Assembly (NCBI GenBank): GCA_964501065.1
Contig: CAZCRF010000003.1
Coordinates: forward strand, 62,001-126,000
Origin: Hallerella sp964501065
GTDB taxonomy: Bacteria; Fibrobacterota; Fibrobacteria; Fibrobacterales; Fibrobacteraceae
Reading direction: 5' to 3'
DNA length: 64,000 nucleotides
Part shown: positions 17,241-26,939 of the stretch, piece after piece
Layout of the letters: each line of letters starts with the position of its first letter
Numbering within the stretch: the first letter of the stretch is position 1
Position numbers and translations under genes: made by a program
The notes under the pieces: generated by a model
Told to the model about the DNA's origin: nothing
Database searches by the model: none
What the model saw: only the letters and a program-made list of their open reading frames with translations

Positions 17241-18425
17241 TTACTGTTGCTGCAGGGCTTCCAAGATGCCGGGATACCAGGAACCGGTGCTCTTGTCGTA
17301 AGCTTCGAATCCGCCGACCTTGGTGAATCCCCAGTAGTGCCAGCTCAAATCGTATTTTTCCGCCGCTGCGACGGCCTTCTTGGACCAGAGGGCGTAGTAC
17401 TTGTCGCTCGGACCTTCCGAACCGCAGCTGCTCCGGCTTCCCGCCGCGACGCCGAATTCCCCCATGTTCATGGGGACGTGTCCGCCGTTCACGTCCGGGT
17501 ACAGCTTCTGCGCGAGGGCGACGTACTGGGCCATGTCGGAAGATATCGTCACGGAATAACTGTCGTCCCCGACGCATTTGTAACCGTGCCCTTCGTGGGT
17601 GAATATGTAAGGCTCGTAATAATGTCCGGAATAAATGATGTTCCCGTCCTGGGGGAGCTTGAGCGCGTCCAAGTCCCCGAATTTCGCCGCATGGTAGGAT
17701 TCGAACATGATGGTCTTCCCGGGGGCAGCGCTGCGGATGACGTTGTAGGCGCTGGTCATCACGTCGTTCAGAAGGGTCGCGTTCGCAATGGTCGGCTCAT
17801 TCAAAATTTCCAGCACGAGCATGGAGTCCGGGAAGGCGTTCAAGACCGTCGCGACTTGCGCCCATATCGAAAGAAAATGCATTTTTTCCGCTTCGTAGGC
17901 TTCCGGCTCCGTGGAGTAGGCGTTCGCCGCGTTCATCAGTTCGAAATACCAGTGGAAGTCGACGACGACGGCAAGTCCCGCGTTAATGGCGAGCGAAATG
18001 TCCTCGACGACTCCCGCCAGACGTTCCGGGCTGACCTCGTGGGTCGTCGGATTGGAATTGTTTTGCCAGGCGACGGGAATCCTCACGGAATTGAAACCCG
18101 CCGCTTTGACGATTTCGAAGTATTCGTCTTGAATCGGATTTCCCCAAGCCCCGTCCAGGGGGTCTCCGTAACCGTAGCCGTAATTTTCCGTATCCTCGGA
18201 GTAGGCGTCCCAGGCGTTCCCCAGGTTGATGCCGCGCCCGAGCCTTGCGTTCATCGCGCGTCCGAGGGAATAGTCGACGGGGACGACCGCCGCTGCGGAA
18301 GGCGCTTCGGTGGAATTTGAGGAATTTGCCGAAGAAAGGCCTCCGGAATCGCTCGTGCAAGCCGCCATGCAGAGGAAAAACGGCAGAATGGAGAATTTCA
18401 GGGCTGTGCGGGAAAATCTTGTCAT
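17241..18425 (-). CDS. Lipoprotein glycoside hydrolase family 5 (cellulase-type)
   Basis: This 394-residue GH5 enzyme is tethered by a lipoprotein signal (FFLCMAACTSD, Cys about 23) and a Ser/Ala-rich linker. Catalytic features include RGINLGNAWDAY near 64, GFNSVRIPVAW near 110, DFHWYF near 155, the acid/base Glu in LEILNEPTI near 205, the nucleophile Glu in MNMGEFGV near 320, and WHYWGF near 365. It should hydrolyse beta-1,4-glucan or a related hemicellulose at the cell surface; the exact substrate cannot be told. AAGGA upstream supports ATG 18425. Confidence 0.9.
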   Translation of the reverse strand: MTRFSRTALKFSILPFFLCMAACTSDSGGLSSANSSNSTEAPSAAAVVPVDYSLGRAMNARLGRGINLGNAWDAYSEDTENYGYGYGDPLDGAWGNPIQDEYFEIVKAAGFNSVRIPVAWQNNSNPTTHEVSPERLAGVVEDISLAINAGLAVVVDFHWYFELMNAANAYSTEPEAYEAEKMHFLSIWAQVATVLNAFPDSMLVLEILNEPTIANATLLNDVMTSAYNVIRSAAPGKTIMFESYHAAKFGDLDALKLPQDGNIIYSGHYYEPYIFTHEGHGYKCVGDDSYSVTISSDMAQYVALAQKLYPDVNGGHVPMNMGEFGVAAGSRSSCGSEGPSDKYYALWSKKAVAAAEKYDLSWHYWGFTKVGGFEAYDKSTGSWYPGILEALQQQ

Positions 18426-18580
18426 AAAAATCCTTTGAACTCTTTGGGGAAAACTAGCTTTTTTGGAAGCTTGAAACGCGAAAGTCTGAAAAAACGTTTA
18501 CCGGAGAAAACGCCGATAAACGCCAAGCAAAGAGAAATTCTCCCGAAAAGGTTGCCTTTGAACGTGATTTTTGCGCAATG

Positions 18581-18613
18581 GGGAATTTGAAATTCCCAAA
18601 AACAAATTATATT
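18581..18613 (+). promoter_or_regulatory. Inverted-repeat operator and promoter of the outer-membrane operon
   Basis: GGGAATTT-G-AAATTCCC (18581-18597) is a perfect inverted repeat with a one-base centre. It overlaps a possible -35 element (TTTGAA, 18586-18591) that is 16 bases from TATATT (18608-18613). The following ATG is at 18648. This layout suggests a dimeric regulator controlling the 18.6-28.0 kb operon; the regulator is unknown. Confidence 0.45.
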
Positions 18614-18647
18614 ATGGCTCATCGGATTTTTGGAGAATTTGCAATTT

Positions 18648-19391
18648 ATGAATGGAAAGATTCAGAAGCCTTTTTGGACATGCCTCTTCCTGTCGCTCCT
18701 ACTGGCGTCTCCCTCGTTTGCCGGCCTTGGATTTAGCGAATACCGGGACCGCGACTCCGGGCGGTTCGTGATGACGCCTGCAAAGCCGTTCCGCCCCGAC
18801 AAGGACGTGGTGACGGTCGTCATGCGCGAAGCGATTCCCCGCGGCGGCGGTTACACTTACCAATATCCCCGTGAAAACCCCGAACCGGTGATGACGGACA
18901 AATACGCGAAGGAAGGCGCCCTTTCCATGGAAATTGAACTCATCGCGAGCGATTATTCGGGTGTCGCCATCTGCATTGCGGGGTCCGTCGACTTGACTCC
19001 TTATTTGGAAGAAGGCGTCTTGGAATTTTGGATCAAAGGGGAAAAGGGCGGTGAAAACGCCCTGTTCGTGCTCGTCGACGACGGCGTGAAGAGCGGAGGG
19101 GAATCCCTCCAGGTGAAGCTCCGCTCCAAGAGCCTCGGCGAAATCACGACGGAATGGACGCATTTCAGCATTCCGCTCAAGCTCTTCGGCATGACGGGGC
19201 TTTATTGGGATGCGAAGAACACGCGCGACGTGATGCTCCCCTTCGCCTGGGACAAGTTCAAGGGCTTCCGTCTGGAAGTCCGCAAGGACGAAAACGAATC
19301 GTTCAAGGTCTGGATTGACGACGTCGTCATCAAAAAGCACGGCAAGCCTTACGAAGGCCCCGCCAACTATCCTTTCCGCAACGCGATTTAA
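18648..19391 (+). CDS. Secreted carbohydrate-binding-like beta-sandwich protein
   Basis: This protein of about 247 residues has a signal peptide (FWTCLFLSLLLASPSFAG) and a single galactose-binding/CBM11-like domain. The pattern includes KEGALSMEIELIASDYSG, DLTPYLEEGVLEFWIKG, an aromatic-containing segment FGMTGLYWDAKN and a terminal strand FKVWIDDVVIKK. It lacks catalytic motifs. As the first gene of a six-gene operon of outer-membrane proteins, it probably helps capture or present a polysaccharide at the surface; this is inference. ATG 18648 follows GGAGA at 18632; an in-frame TTG at 18630 overlaps that site and is less likely. Confidence 0.7.
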   Translation: MNGKIQKPFWTCLFLSLLLASPSFAGLGFSEYRDRDSGRFVMTPAKPFRPDKDVVTVVMREAIPRGGGYTYQYPRENPEPVMTDKYAKEGALSMEIELIASDYSGVAICIAGSVDLTPYLEEGVLEFWIKGEKGGENALFVLVDDGVKSGGESLQVKLRSKSLGEITTEWTHFSIPLKLFGMTGLYWDAKNTRDVMLPFAWDKFKGFRLEVRKDENESFKVWIDDVVIKKHGKPYEGPANYPFRNAI

Positions 19392-19399
19392 GAGGTTTT

Positions 19400-21631
19400 A
19401 TGCGTAAACTGGTTTCTTCTTTTTTAATCGCTTCTTGCGCAGCCGCCGGATGGGCGACTCCCACACAGGTCAAGTTGGATTCCATCCACGCGTCCATCGA
19501 CACTTTGGCCGGCAACATGGAATCGACGATTCTCGGCAAGGACGACCTTCCCGTGGCGGTTTCCGGCTTCATGGCCTTCCGCGTCAAGAACTTCCATTAT
19601 TCGGAAACTGCGCCCGCTTTCGCAAGCGACAAGGCGAGGACGGCCATAGACGCCATTTTCAAGGCGAACATCGTCGCCATGCCGAACTCCTACATGACCT
19701 TGTGGACGAACTTCGCCTTCCCGTTCGACCTTTCGGGGACGTTCGGCAACAAGTATGCGACGCAGCCGACGGAAGTCCCCACTTACGATGAACGCGTTCT
19801 CTATGATCACTCCACGGACTATTATTCTTCGACGATTGACGAAGAATTCAATGTCGGGGCGGACATCCGAGCGGGAGTCTTCGGCGCTTACGTGACTGCG
19901 GGCGGCGTCATCTGGGCGAATTCCTCGCCGCTGACCATGTGGGAACGCGAAACGGCTCCCCGGTTCGCTTGGCAGTATGAACTCTTCGAAGATGAAAAGA
20001 CGGTCAGCACCTATTATAAGGAAAAGGTCTTCAAGCCGGTGAAGGAAGGCGGTCGCGCCTTCTGGACAAACCGCTCGTTCGGCGGAGTCTTCGCCAACGT
20101 CTACCAGCTCCCGTTCAACATGAAGGCGCAGTTGATGGTCTCCCAGCCGATGGATATGGACATGGGGACTCGAGACGGTTTGCGGCTTTACGCGGGGCAG
20201 CCCGGTGAACTGGAAACTTACGGTCTGCACGATATGCGAGGCTCCGTTTACCATGGGAGGATTGCGAAGGAAAAACTTTTCGATAACTTGACTCTCGGGG
20301 CGAACTATATGGGCGTCGTCTTTGACAAGGGAATCATTTATGAAGACGAATTCCGCCAACAGTTCTTGACGGCCGGGGAGACTCCCGCCCTTCTCAACAC
20401 GCACGTGGCGTCCATCGACATCAAGGGGAACATCACCCCGAAACTGTACTTGATGGCGGACATCGCTTTGAGCATCACGGATTCCGTTAATTTCTACTCA
20501 TCGGATGATGTCGTTGCGAAGCAGGGCTATTCGAAAGACAATTATGAATCTTCGGTGGCGAATCCGCAGGTGGGCGTTTACATCAAGGCGCAGAGCAAGT
20601 ATATCGAAGGTTGGCCGATTACGGTCGAAGGCATTTACTTGCCGAAGGATTTCTACTCCCCGTACTCGCTCAGCAACCCGTCTCGGTTCACCAGTTGGCG
20701 CAAGGATGAAATGTATTTGAACGGCGGCTCCCTCCGCTATACGCCGAACATGATGGGCTTGAACATCAAGCTGGAACCGACCTTCAACCGCGGCTACTTC
20801 GACTTGCAATACGGTCAGCATCGCCAGGTGGAAGAGGGAAACGACGTGCTGGTGTTCAACTACCGCTTGAACGGTCGCAACATGTGGGAGAGTACGAACT
20901 CTTGGACCAAGCACAAGCCGATATTCTGGGCGGATTCGGGAAACGCCGACCCCAAGTCTAGTGGTTATGTGGCGCGTACGGGAGTCCTCGAACCGGGCGT
21001 CGGGATTAAATTGCGCCGCCAGAAAGGCGGGCTTTACGGCGGCACGTGGGAATTGTGGGAGTCCTTTGTCGCTTACGAAAACGCGGAGCAAATTTCCAAG
21101 CAGGAAATCCCGAGCCACGCCAAATGGTCTTCTTACCTTTCCTTCATGGGCGGTTACGATATCGGGCATTGGTTCGGCACGGACAGGAACATCATGATGA
21201 CGGGCTATGCCGCCCTTTCGGGGGTTTCCACGACGATAGCTCCCATCGCCTACAGCGAAGACCAGAGCGACATGCTATTGTGGAGCTTCTACGGGCAGTT
21301 CGAACCGGCCGTCGCCGTGACTCCGAAATTCCATATGGTCGGCATCTTGGGGCTTGAAACGTTCCGTTCCAAATACGCCTATGCGGCATATTCCTTGAAT
21401 AATGGCGTAGCGAAAACGTCTTCCCTTTACAATGAAATTTCCTCTTCTTACTATGCCTATTCTCCAATCAATTATTTGGAAACGGCCATCGGCCTAGGCT
21501 TCGACTGGGATTTTGCAGACCGCGCCGGTTTGCATGTCCGTTACAAATGGATGACGCATTCCGACGAGAACCTTTCCGTGAACGACTGGCATATGCACTA
21601 CATTTCGGCAGAGACCAAGGTCTGGTTCTAA
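19400..21631 (+). CDS. Large outer-membrane beta-barrel protein 1
   Basis: This 743-residue protein has a signal peptide (MRKLVSSFLIASCAAAGWA), a short heptad-like segment (VKLDSIHASIDTLAGNMEST) and then alternating amphipathic strands rich in Tyr, Trp and Gly, ending in the BAM-type terminal aromatic (SAETKVWF). These are the marks of an outer-membrane barrel. It shares overall organisation with the next two genes, most clearly the short coiled segment, then GFMAFRVKNFHYSE-like first strands. No named family is recognised. It starts eight bases after the CBM-like gene. Transport or adhesion for polysaccharides is a guess from context. Confidence 0.75.
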   Translation: MRKLVSSFLIASCAAAGWATPTQVKLDSIHASIDTLAGNMESTILGKDDLPVAVSGFMAFRVKNFHYSETAPAFASDKARTAIDAIFKANIVAMPNSYMTLWTNFAFPFDLSGTFGNKYATQPTEVPTYDERVLYDHSTDYYSSTIDEEFNVGADIRAGVFGAYVTAGGVIWANSSPLTMWERETAPRFAWQYELFEDEKTVSTYYKEKVFKPVKEGGRAFWTNRSFGGVFANVYQLPFNMKAQLMVSQPMDMDMGTRDGLRLYAGQPGELETYGLHDMRGSVYHGRIAKEKLFDNLTLGANYMGVVFDKGIIYEDEFRQQFLTAGETPALLNTHVASIDIKGNITPKLYLMADIALSITDSVNFYSSDDVVAKQGYSKDNYESSVANPQVGVYIKAQSKYIEGWPITVEGIYLPKDFYSPYSLSNPSRFTSWRKDEMYLNGGSLRYTPNMMGLNIKLEPTFNRGYFDLQYGQHRQVEEGNDVLVFNYRLNGRNMWESTNSWTKHKPIFWADSGNADPKSSGYVARTGVLEPGVGIKLRRQKGGLYGGTWELWESFVAYENAEQISKQEIPSHAKWSSYLSFMGGYDIGHWFGTDRNIMMTGYAALSGVSTTIAPIAYSEDQSDMLLWSFYGQFEPAVAVTPKFHMVGILGLETFRSKYAYAAYSLNNGVAKTSSLYNEISSSYYAYSPINYLETAIGLGFDWDFADRAGLHVRYKWMTHSDENLSVNDWHMHYISAETKVWF

Positions 21632-21645
21632 GGAGGGCGTGAACA

Positions 21646-23859
21646 ATGACTATGAAAATGGATAAAATTTTATTTGCATTCCTCGCCCTTACGACAGCGG
21701 CGGTCGCCGCCCCGGATTGGCAAGTCCAAGAAAAATTGGACGCCAAGGTGGATTCCGTCAACGCCAAGCGCGGCGTGACAATTGGTGGAAAAATTCGCGC
21801 GGTCGCCCAAGCGTCTTACTTCGACACGGACCAAGACCCGACCGGAGTGAATGTCATGCCGGAGACGGAACGCAATGAATTCGCCAACGCCGACTTGGAT
21901 TTCCACTTTCGGCCGTATGAATTCGTCCGCGCCAACGTCATGGTCCGGATGGGGGCCGGGATGCAGGAATACTTCTCTTCCGCGTCCAAAACCCTTTCCG
22001 TTGGTTGGCTGAACGTCGAAGGCAACATCGGCAAGGATTTTTACTGGGTCGTCGGGGATTTCCGCCAGCAATATTCGCCGCTGACGCTCTTCTCTCCGGA
22101 TGTGGAAATTCTCTATGAACCGACGATTTTCGCCCGCAAGCGCCATATGGCGGAATCTCAGGAATTGCTCGAAGGCAACCAACGCAATTTGCAGGGGGCC
22201 AATTTGCAATTCCGTCATGATTTGGGCAGCGCAGTCGGGGAATTGCGCGTGGAAGCCTTGGCGGCCCGCTTGAACCGGACTTCGGTCTTGGACCTTTCCG
22301 GTGCGGAAGGCAACATCTTGCCGAACGATACGGTTTCCGGGGCTTCGCTTGCTTCCAACATGGACAAATGGGTGATTGCCGGCAATTTGGAATTGCTCCC
22401 GCTCGACAAGAACCTCTATGTCGCCGTGACACCGATGTATATCTTCGACAACGAAGATTCTTACTCCTACACTTACCGCCATCCGGATAATTTTGTCGAC
22501 GATGATTACGAGTTGGTATCCATCAATCCCTACGATACGGACCCACAAAAGACGTTGGTCGTGAGCGCGCGTGTCGGTGGGGATGTGGCGGGGCTTCTCG
22601 GCAACAAGAACTTGATTTTGGACGTGGTGGCGGAATATGCCTATTCTTCCGATGAAGTTTATGACCACTCCATGGTTGCCTCCGTGGATCCGATGACGGG
22701 AATGCCCGTCGTGGACGAAACGACCGGCGAAGCTCTTTACACGGATGTGACCTCCAAAAACACCTTGGACGGTTCCGCCTTGTTGGTGAATTTGAATTTA
22801 GGTTACAGGACTTCGGACGCTTGGGGCGTTGTCTTGGGAATGAACGTCGTCCGTAACGACAGCAACTGGTTCAACAATTTGGCGCAGTCACCGAAGTTTT
22901 TCGCCCGGCGCATCTTGAATTCGGATATTGACGGCAACACCGTGAAATACGGCGTGAACTCCCCGCTCTATTCCACCTTTGACGCCCTTTACAATTACTC
23001 GCCCAAGTTTTCCCCGGTGGCGACGACTCTCCGGACGGATGATACGGGGTTGAAGGCCGGTCAAACGGAAAGTTACAACATCGCTCCCTACAACAAGAGT
23101 TCCTGGAAGTCGAACGTGTATTCGCGTTCCCAGTTGGCCTTGATAGAATCTTTGACTGATCCGGCCGTGCAAATGTCCTTGCCGAACGGCCTTGCGACGG
23201 CGAACCGCCAAGGCGTGAACGGCAACTTGACTTTCAACTGGAAGGATTGGGCGGAAGTCCAAGGGCTTTTCAACTACTTCTCCCAGGTTTCCCCGCTAAT
23301 CGGTTACAAGGAAGCTTCGTATACGGAATACGGGGGCGGCGCGAAGGTGGACGTTTTCAAAATCCTCGGCTTCCAGAAACCGCTTGAAATTTCCGGGTCT
23401 TACAAGCACTCTGAACGCAGCATCGACACGGACAATTGGGCCGCCTTAGGCTTGGTCGATGGCACGGCGGAACTCAAAAGTGATTTCATCAATGCCGGGC
23501 TGTATGTGCAGTATTTGCCGCGCCTCGGTTTCACGGCGGGACTTCAATACATCAAATCCGATTACAACGCCTACGAAGGAAGCCGTAGCGGCCTGGTCGC
23601 TCCGCTGTTGAATTCCAAGCAGATGCAGTGGATGGTCGGTTTGGACTATTCGCTGGCCGACAACGCATGGCTTTCTTTGAATTACGGGATGGTCTCCGTC
23701 AAGAATGAATACAATACGGCGGCTGTCGTGGCCGGCGGTTCTGCGGATGGGGCTTACAATCTTCCTTCTTACTATGATGTTTCAACCGATGCGACGGGCA
23801 AGTTCAAGCACGAGTTTAGCCAGTCGGTTGTCGAAGCTTCCATCAATGTGGAATTTTAG
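21646..23859 (+). CDS. Large outer-membrane beta-barrel protein 2
   Basis: This 737-residue protein has a signal peptide (ILFAFLALTTAAVAA), a short helical segment (WQVQEKLDAKVDSVNAKRG) and a porin-like strand series ending in VEASINVEF. Around residues 145-185 the pattern SPLTLFSPDVEILYEP-TIFARKRH matches TPYTLYTPQPNLLQEP-EIFAEERV in the next gene, so these are paralogs. GGAGG lies nine bases before ATG 21646. Function is unknown; the position between two other barrels and beside a CBM-like protein suggests one envelope system. Confidence 0.75.
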   Translation: MTMKMDKILFAFLALTTAAVAAPDWQVQEKLDAKVDSVNAKRGVTIGGKIRAVAQASYFDTDQDPTGVNVMPETERNEFANADLDFHFRPYEFVRANVMVRMGAGMQEYFSSASKTLSVGWLNVEGNIGKDFYWVVGDFRQQYSPLTLFSPDVEILYEPTIFARKRHMAESQELLEGNQRNLQGANLQFRHDLGSAVGELRVEALAARLNRTSVLDLSGAEGNILPNDTVSGASLASNMDKWVIAGNLELLPLDKNLYVAVTPMYIFDNEDSYSYTYRHPDNFVDDDYELVSINPYDTDPQKTLVVSARVGGDVAGLLGNKNLILDVVAEYAYSSDEVYDHSMVASVDPMTGMPVVDETTGEALYTDVTSKNTLDGSALLVNLNLGYRTSDAWGVVLGMNVVRNDSNWFNNLAQSPKFFARRILNSDIDGNTVKYGVNSPLYSTFDALYNYSPKFSPVATTLRTDDTGLKAGQTESYNIAPYNKSSWKSNVYSRSQLALIESLTDPAVQMSLPNGLATANRQGVNGNLTFNWKDWAEVQGLFNYFSQVSPLIGYKEASYTEYGGGAKVDVFKILGFQKPLEISGSYKHSERSIDTDNWAALGLVDGTAELKSDFINAGLYVQYLPRLGFTAGLQYIKSDYNAYEGSRSGLVAPLLNSKQMQWMVGLDYSLADNAWLSLNYGMVSVKNEYNTAAVVAGGSADGAYNLPSYYDVSTDATGKFKHEFSQSVVEASINVEF

Positions 23860-23875
23860 TGGGAGGGCTTAACGA

Positions 23876-26050
23876 ATGAAGAACTTGAATATGAAAAAAC
23901 GGCTCGGTTTCTTTTCGGCTTTGCTCCTTTCCGGGGCGACGGCTTTCGCTGCGCAAGACTCCACGGCGGAACAATCGGTCGCTGGACAGCAAAAGTCCCT
24001 GTTGGAAAAATTGGATTCCTTGAACGATGCCGTCTTGGGGCTTCGCGTGAACGGCTCGGTGCGGGCGGGTGTTTTGACTTCCATGGCGTCTTCCGATCAG
24101 TTCCGCGAAATCTCGCCGACGCAGGAATCCCAAGCCTATACGAACGCCAACTTGATTTTCACGGCGCATCCGAGTGCCGAGACGGAAGCTCGCGTGGAAC
24201 TTCGCCTCCACAAGGATTGGCAGAGTGCCTATGAAGAGAACAACAACCCGATTATCGGGCATTGGTTCTCTTACGACGGCTTGATTCTCGACAAGCATTT
24301 GTCGTTCAACTTGGGCTATATGCGGGTCGGTTTTACGCCGTATACCCTTTACACGCCGCAGCCGAACTTGTTGCAGGAACCGGAAATCTTCGCCGAGGAA
24401 CGCGTGGAAGCGATGGCTTTGCGCAATCTGGACACGACTTCTCGGCGACTGCTCCAAGGTATCAATGTCGAATACCACAGCGGGAACGCAGGAGTGCTAG
24501 ACGACATTTACGCCCAAGCGACCGGTGCGCGCTTGCGCAATATTTCAAAGAAAAATGACGAATCGTTTTTTGACTTTGATTGGACGGATCGCTATCTATA
24601 CGGTGTCCGTTTAGGAGCCGAGGCTTACGGGGCGCGTCTGGGAGTCAACTTCGTGGATGTTTTTGACCGCGAGCTCAGCTTCCTTTCTCACGATTTGGAT
24701 TTGGATGATTCTGTCGCTCTCGATGACAACAAAGTCTTTTCCGGAGAGTTGGAATTCGATTCCCGCAAGTTGCTCCCTGAACTTCCTGTAGTCTTCGGGG
24801 TGAAAGGCGAAGTCGCCCTGTCTTGGTGGTCGGCAGACCTTTACACTTTGGCAAAAAAATCCATCACGGAGTATTCCGTTTCCAAGGGAACCGTCCCCAA
24901 TGCGGATGGGGGAATGGATTCGATTGCGTATGTGACGACAACGACGAAAAGTGAAAATGTGACCGTTTCCGAAGAATTGGCGGACGACAATGGTACGAGC
25001 TTTTATGTTGAACCATATGTTCAGACAAGCTTTGCCGGCGTGAATTTGAACCTTAGCGGCCGTTATTTGCAAAATGATGAAAAATTCTGGTCGGAATTGG
25101 CCTCCGCTCCCGCGTATCGCGGAAATTCCGTGATACTGAATGCGAACGCCCTTTATTCCGACGACGTTTATTCCAGCCTGGTCTCCACGTTTGGAATGTC
25201 CAGTTTGGAAAATCTTTACTTCCAAGTCTATACTTCAAATCCTTATAATGCGTCAAATATCCAATCCGCCTCTACGGCGAATGTCTTGTCCGGCAGTGCG
25301 ACGGAAAGCGGTCTGATGTACTCTCGTCTGTACAACAACTACAAGAACGTGCACACCTATCGCAACGCCTACAATGCCGACACCAAGAAAAAGTTGGAAT
25401 TGAACGACCTGCTCTTCTTGATGGACGGCTCCATGGACATGGCGTTGCCCTACGGCATCGCCACTCCCGACCGCAAGGGCTTTTCCGTCGCCTTTGATGG
25501 GGATTGGAATGCCGCCGTGAACTTGAATGTGCGCTTTGCCCAATACAATCAGGACGCCATCGACAATAAATACACGCAGTATGCAGTCGGTTTGGGAATC
25601 CGCTTGGATCAAGTTCTCGCTGCCTTTGGGACGGACGACATCTTCGGTGATGAAAACAAAGCCCTAATTCAAGCCTCTTACGCCCATTCGGAAGAAGACG
25701 CTTATTTCAAGCGCAAGTCCGACCGCATCATGGCGGGGGCGACCGTGGGCGTCTGGGGGCCGATTGGCGTCCAAGCGGGAGTGGAAACTTTCACCCAAGA
25801 ATACGGCAATCCCCTGTTCATCAGTGAATCCGCAGCCATCACGAAATCCGAAGAAATGCTCCTCCGCGTCGGTCCGCGGATTAAAATTGCTCCGGCTTCT
25901 TACTTGTCCGTTCAGTACGGTTTGTTGACCGACAAAGTTTCTTTCTATCGGATGGGAGTTGCGGAAGACGGCGTGACACCGACTGCAGTTTCCGATGAAC
26001 TTTCCATTGACAAGAACGTCATCATGGCCGATGTGACGGTGACTTTCTGA
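23876..26050 (+). CDS. Large outer-membrane beta-barrel protein 3
   Basis: This 724-residue paralog of the preceding barrel has a signal peptide (FFSALLLSGATAFAAQ), a short coiled stretch (QQKSLLEKLDSLNDAVLGL), strands beginning LRVNGSVRAGVLTS, and a terminal aromatic (MADVTVTF). A conserved-looking block at about 155-190 aligns with barrel 2. It has a long loop with Asp-rich and Tyr/Asn-rich segments at 250-500, likely surface exposed. The gene follows barrel 2 by 16 bases with GGAGGG upstream. No enzymatic motif is seen. Confidence 0.75.
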   Translation: MKNLNMKKRLGFFSALLLSGATAFAAQDSTAEQSVAGQQKSLLEKLDSLNDAVLGLRVNGSVRAGVLTSMASSDQFREISPTQESQAYTNANLIFTAHPSAETEARVELRLHKDWQSAYEENNNPIIGHWFSYDGLILDKHLSFNLGYMRVGFTPYTLYTPQPNLLQEPEIFAEERVEAMALRNLDTTSRRLLQGINVEYHSGNAGVLDDIYAQATGARLRNISKKNDESFFDFDWTDRYLYGVRLGAEAYGARLGVNFVDVFDRELSFLSHDLDLDDSVALDDNKVFSGELEFDSRKLLPELPVVFGVKGEVALSWWSADLYTLAKKSITEYSVSKGTVPNADGGMDSIAYVTTTTKSENVTVSEELADDNGTSFYVEPYVQTSFAGVNLNLSGRYLQNDEKFWSELASAPAYRGNSVILNANALYSDDVYSSLVSTFGMSSLENLYFQVYTSNPYNASNIQSASTANVLSGSATESGLMYSRLYNNYKNVHTYRNAYNADTKKKLELNDLLFLMDGSMDMALPYGIATPDRKGFSVAFDGDWNAAVNLNVRFAQYNQDAIDNKYTQYAVGLGIRLDQVLAAFGTDDIFGDENKALIQASYAHSEEDAYFKRKSDRIMAGATVGVWGPIGVQAGVETFTQEYGNPLFISESAAITKSEEMLLRVGPRIKIAPASYLSVQYGLLTDKVSFYRMGVAEDGVTPTAVSDELSIDKNVIMADVTVTF

Positions 26051-26062
26051 GAGGTGTGAATT

Positions 26063-26932
26063 ATGAAAAAATCCTTGTTTCTTTTAACGGCTCTTGGAAC
26101 TTTCGCCTTGATGGCCTGTTCTTCACTAGATGTCAGCGACGCGGAATCGACTCAGGAAAATTATCCGGATGATTTTTCCGCATCTGAATACGTCTCGCTG
26201 CATCCCGGACTGCGCAGCCTACAAATACAGGATTATGTGAAGGCGCACAATTCCGGGCTTTCCTTGGAAACGGATGCTGTCGCGGCGGATACGGCAGCAT
26301 TCTTGGCCGACACGGCAACTCTTCACCAAATTTTTGTGAATCCTGATTACGCAGGATATACGGAAGATTTTTGGGCGGAAGAATGGTCTGCATTGACGAC
26401 GACGACGACTGTTTGTGATTCCGACACGGTCTATGTTCGTGTCCGCGACATAGAAGCTTCCAAAGTAACGATTGTTTACTTGGGAGAATTGACTTATGCG
26501 GAAGACGGGAAAACGATTTTGGCCGTGTCCGGCTTTACGGATTCTCTGCTCACTCCCGATTCGGCCGTGTCGTTCACCATGGATTCCAATTATGTGATTG
26601 TCTCTCAACTCGGAAGTACAAAAACCAAAGTGGATTCCGCTTCTTGCAGAGAGGTCGTGGATTCCATTTCGGGCGGCCTTTCGGCTGTGACAAAGCGTCA
26701 ACTGCTTAAATTCAATTTTGAAGATTCTTCGGATGATTTGAATCAGCTTGCTCAAGTTCCCGTGGATTCCGAGGCGTTCTCGCTGCAGTATCTCGCTTAT
26801 GGAAAAGCTCACGGTTGGGCTTATCGGGCGTGCCGGGATGATGAATTGACCAATCCCGTCCAATCCGAAACGTATCCCATGACAAAGTTGTATTGCGCCG
26901 CAGACGAACTTGTTCTTGAAATTGCGGAGTGA
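26063..26932 (+). CDS. Lipoprotein of unknown function
   Basis: This 289-residue protein has a clear lipobox (LLTALGTFALMACSSLD, Cys about 19). The mature part is Asp/Thr/Ser-rich with no recognised domain; an FxxEEW-like segment (EDFWAEEWSALTTTTTVC) and three later cysteines (Cys about 114, 199 and 253) could form disulfides. It starts 12 bases after barrel 3 and ends seven bases before the GH18-like gene, so it belongs to the same operon and may be an accessory lipoprotein of the barrels. Confidence 0.7.
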   Translation: MKKSLFLLTALGTFALMACSSLDVSDAESTQENYPDDFSASEYVSLHPGLRSLQIQDYVKAHNSGLSLETDAVAADTAAFLADTATLHQIFVNPDYAGYTEDFWAEEWSALTTTTTVCDSDTVYVRVRDIEASKVTIVYLGELTYAEDGKTILAVSGFTDSLLTPDSAVSFTMDSNYVIVSQLGSTKTKVDSASCREVVDSISGGLSAVTKRQLLKFNFEDSSDDLNQLAQVPVDSEAFSLQYLAYGKAHGWAYRACRDDELTNPVQSETYPMTKLYCAADELVLEIAE

Positions 26933-26939
26933 GGATTTT

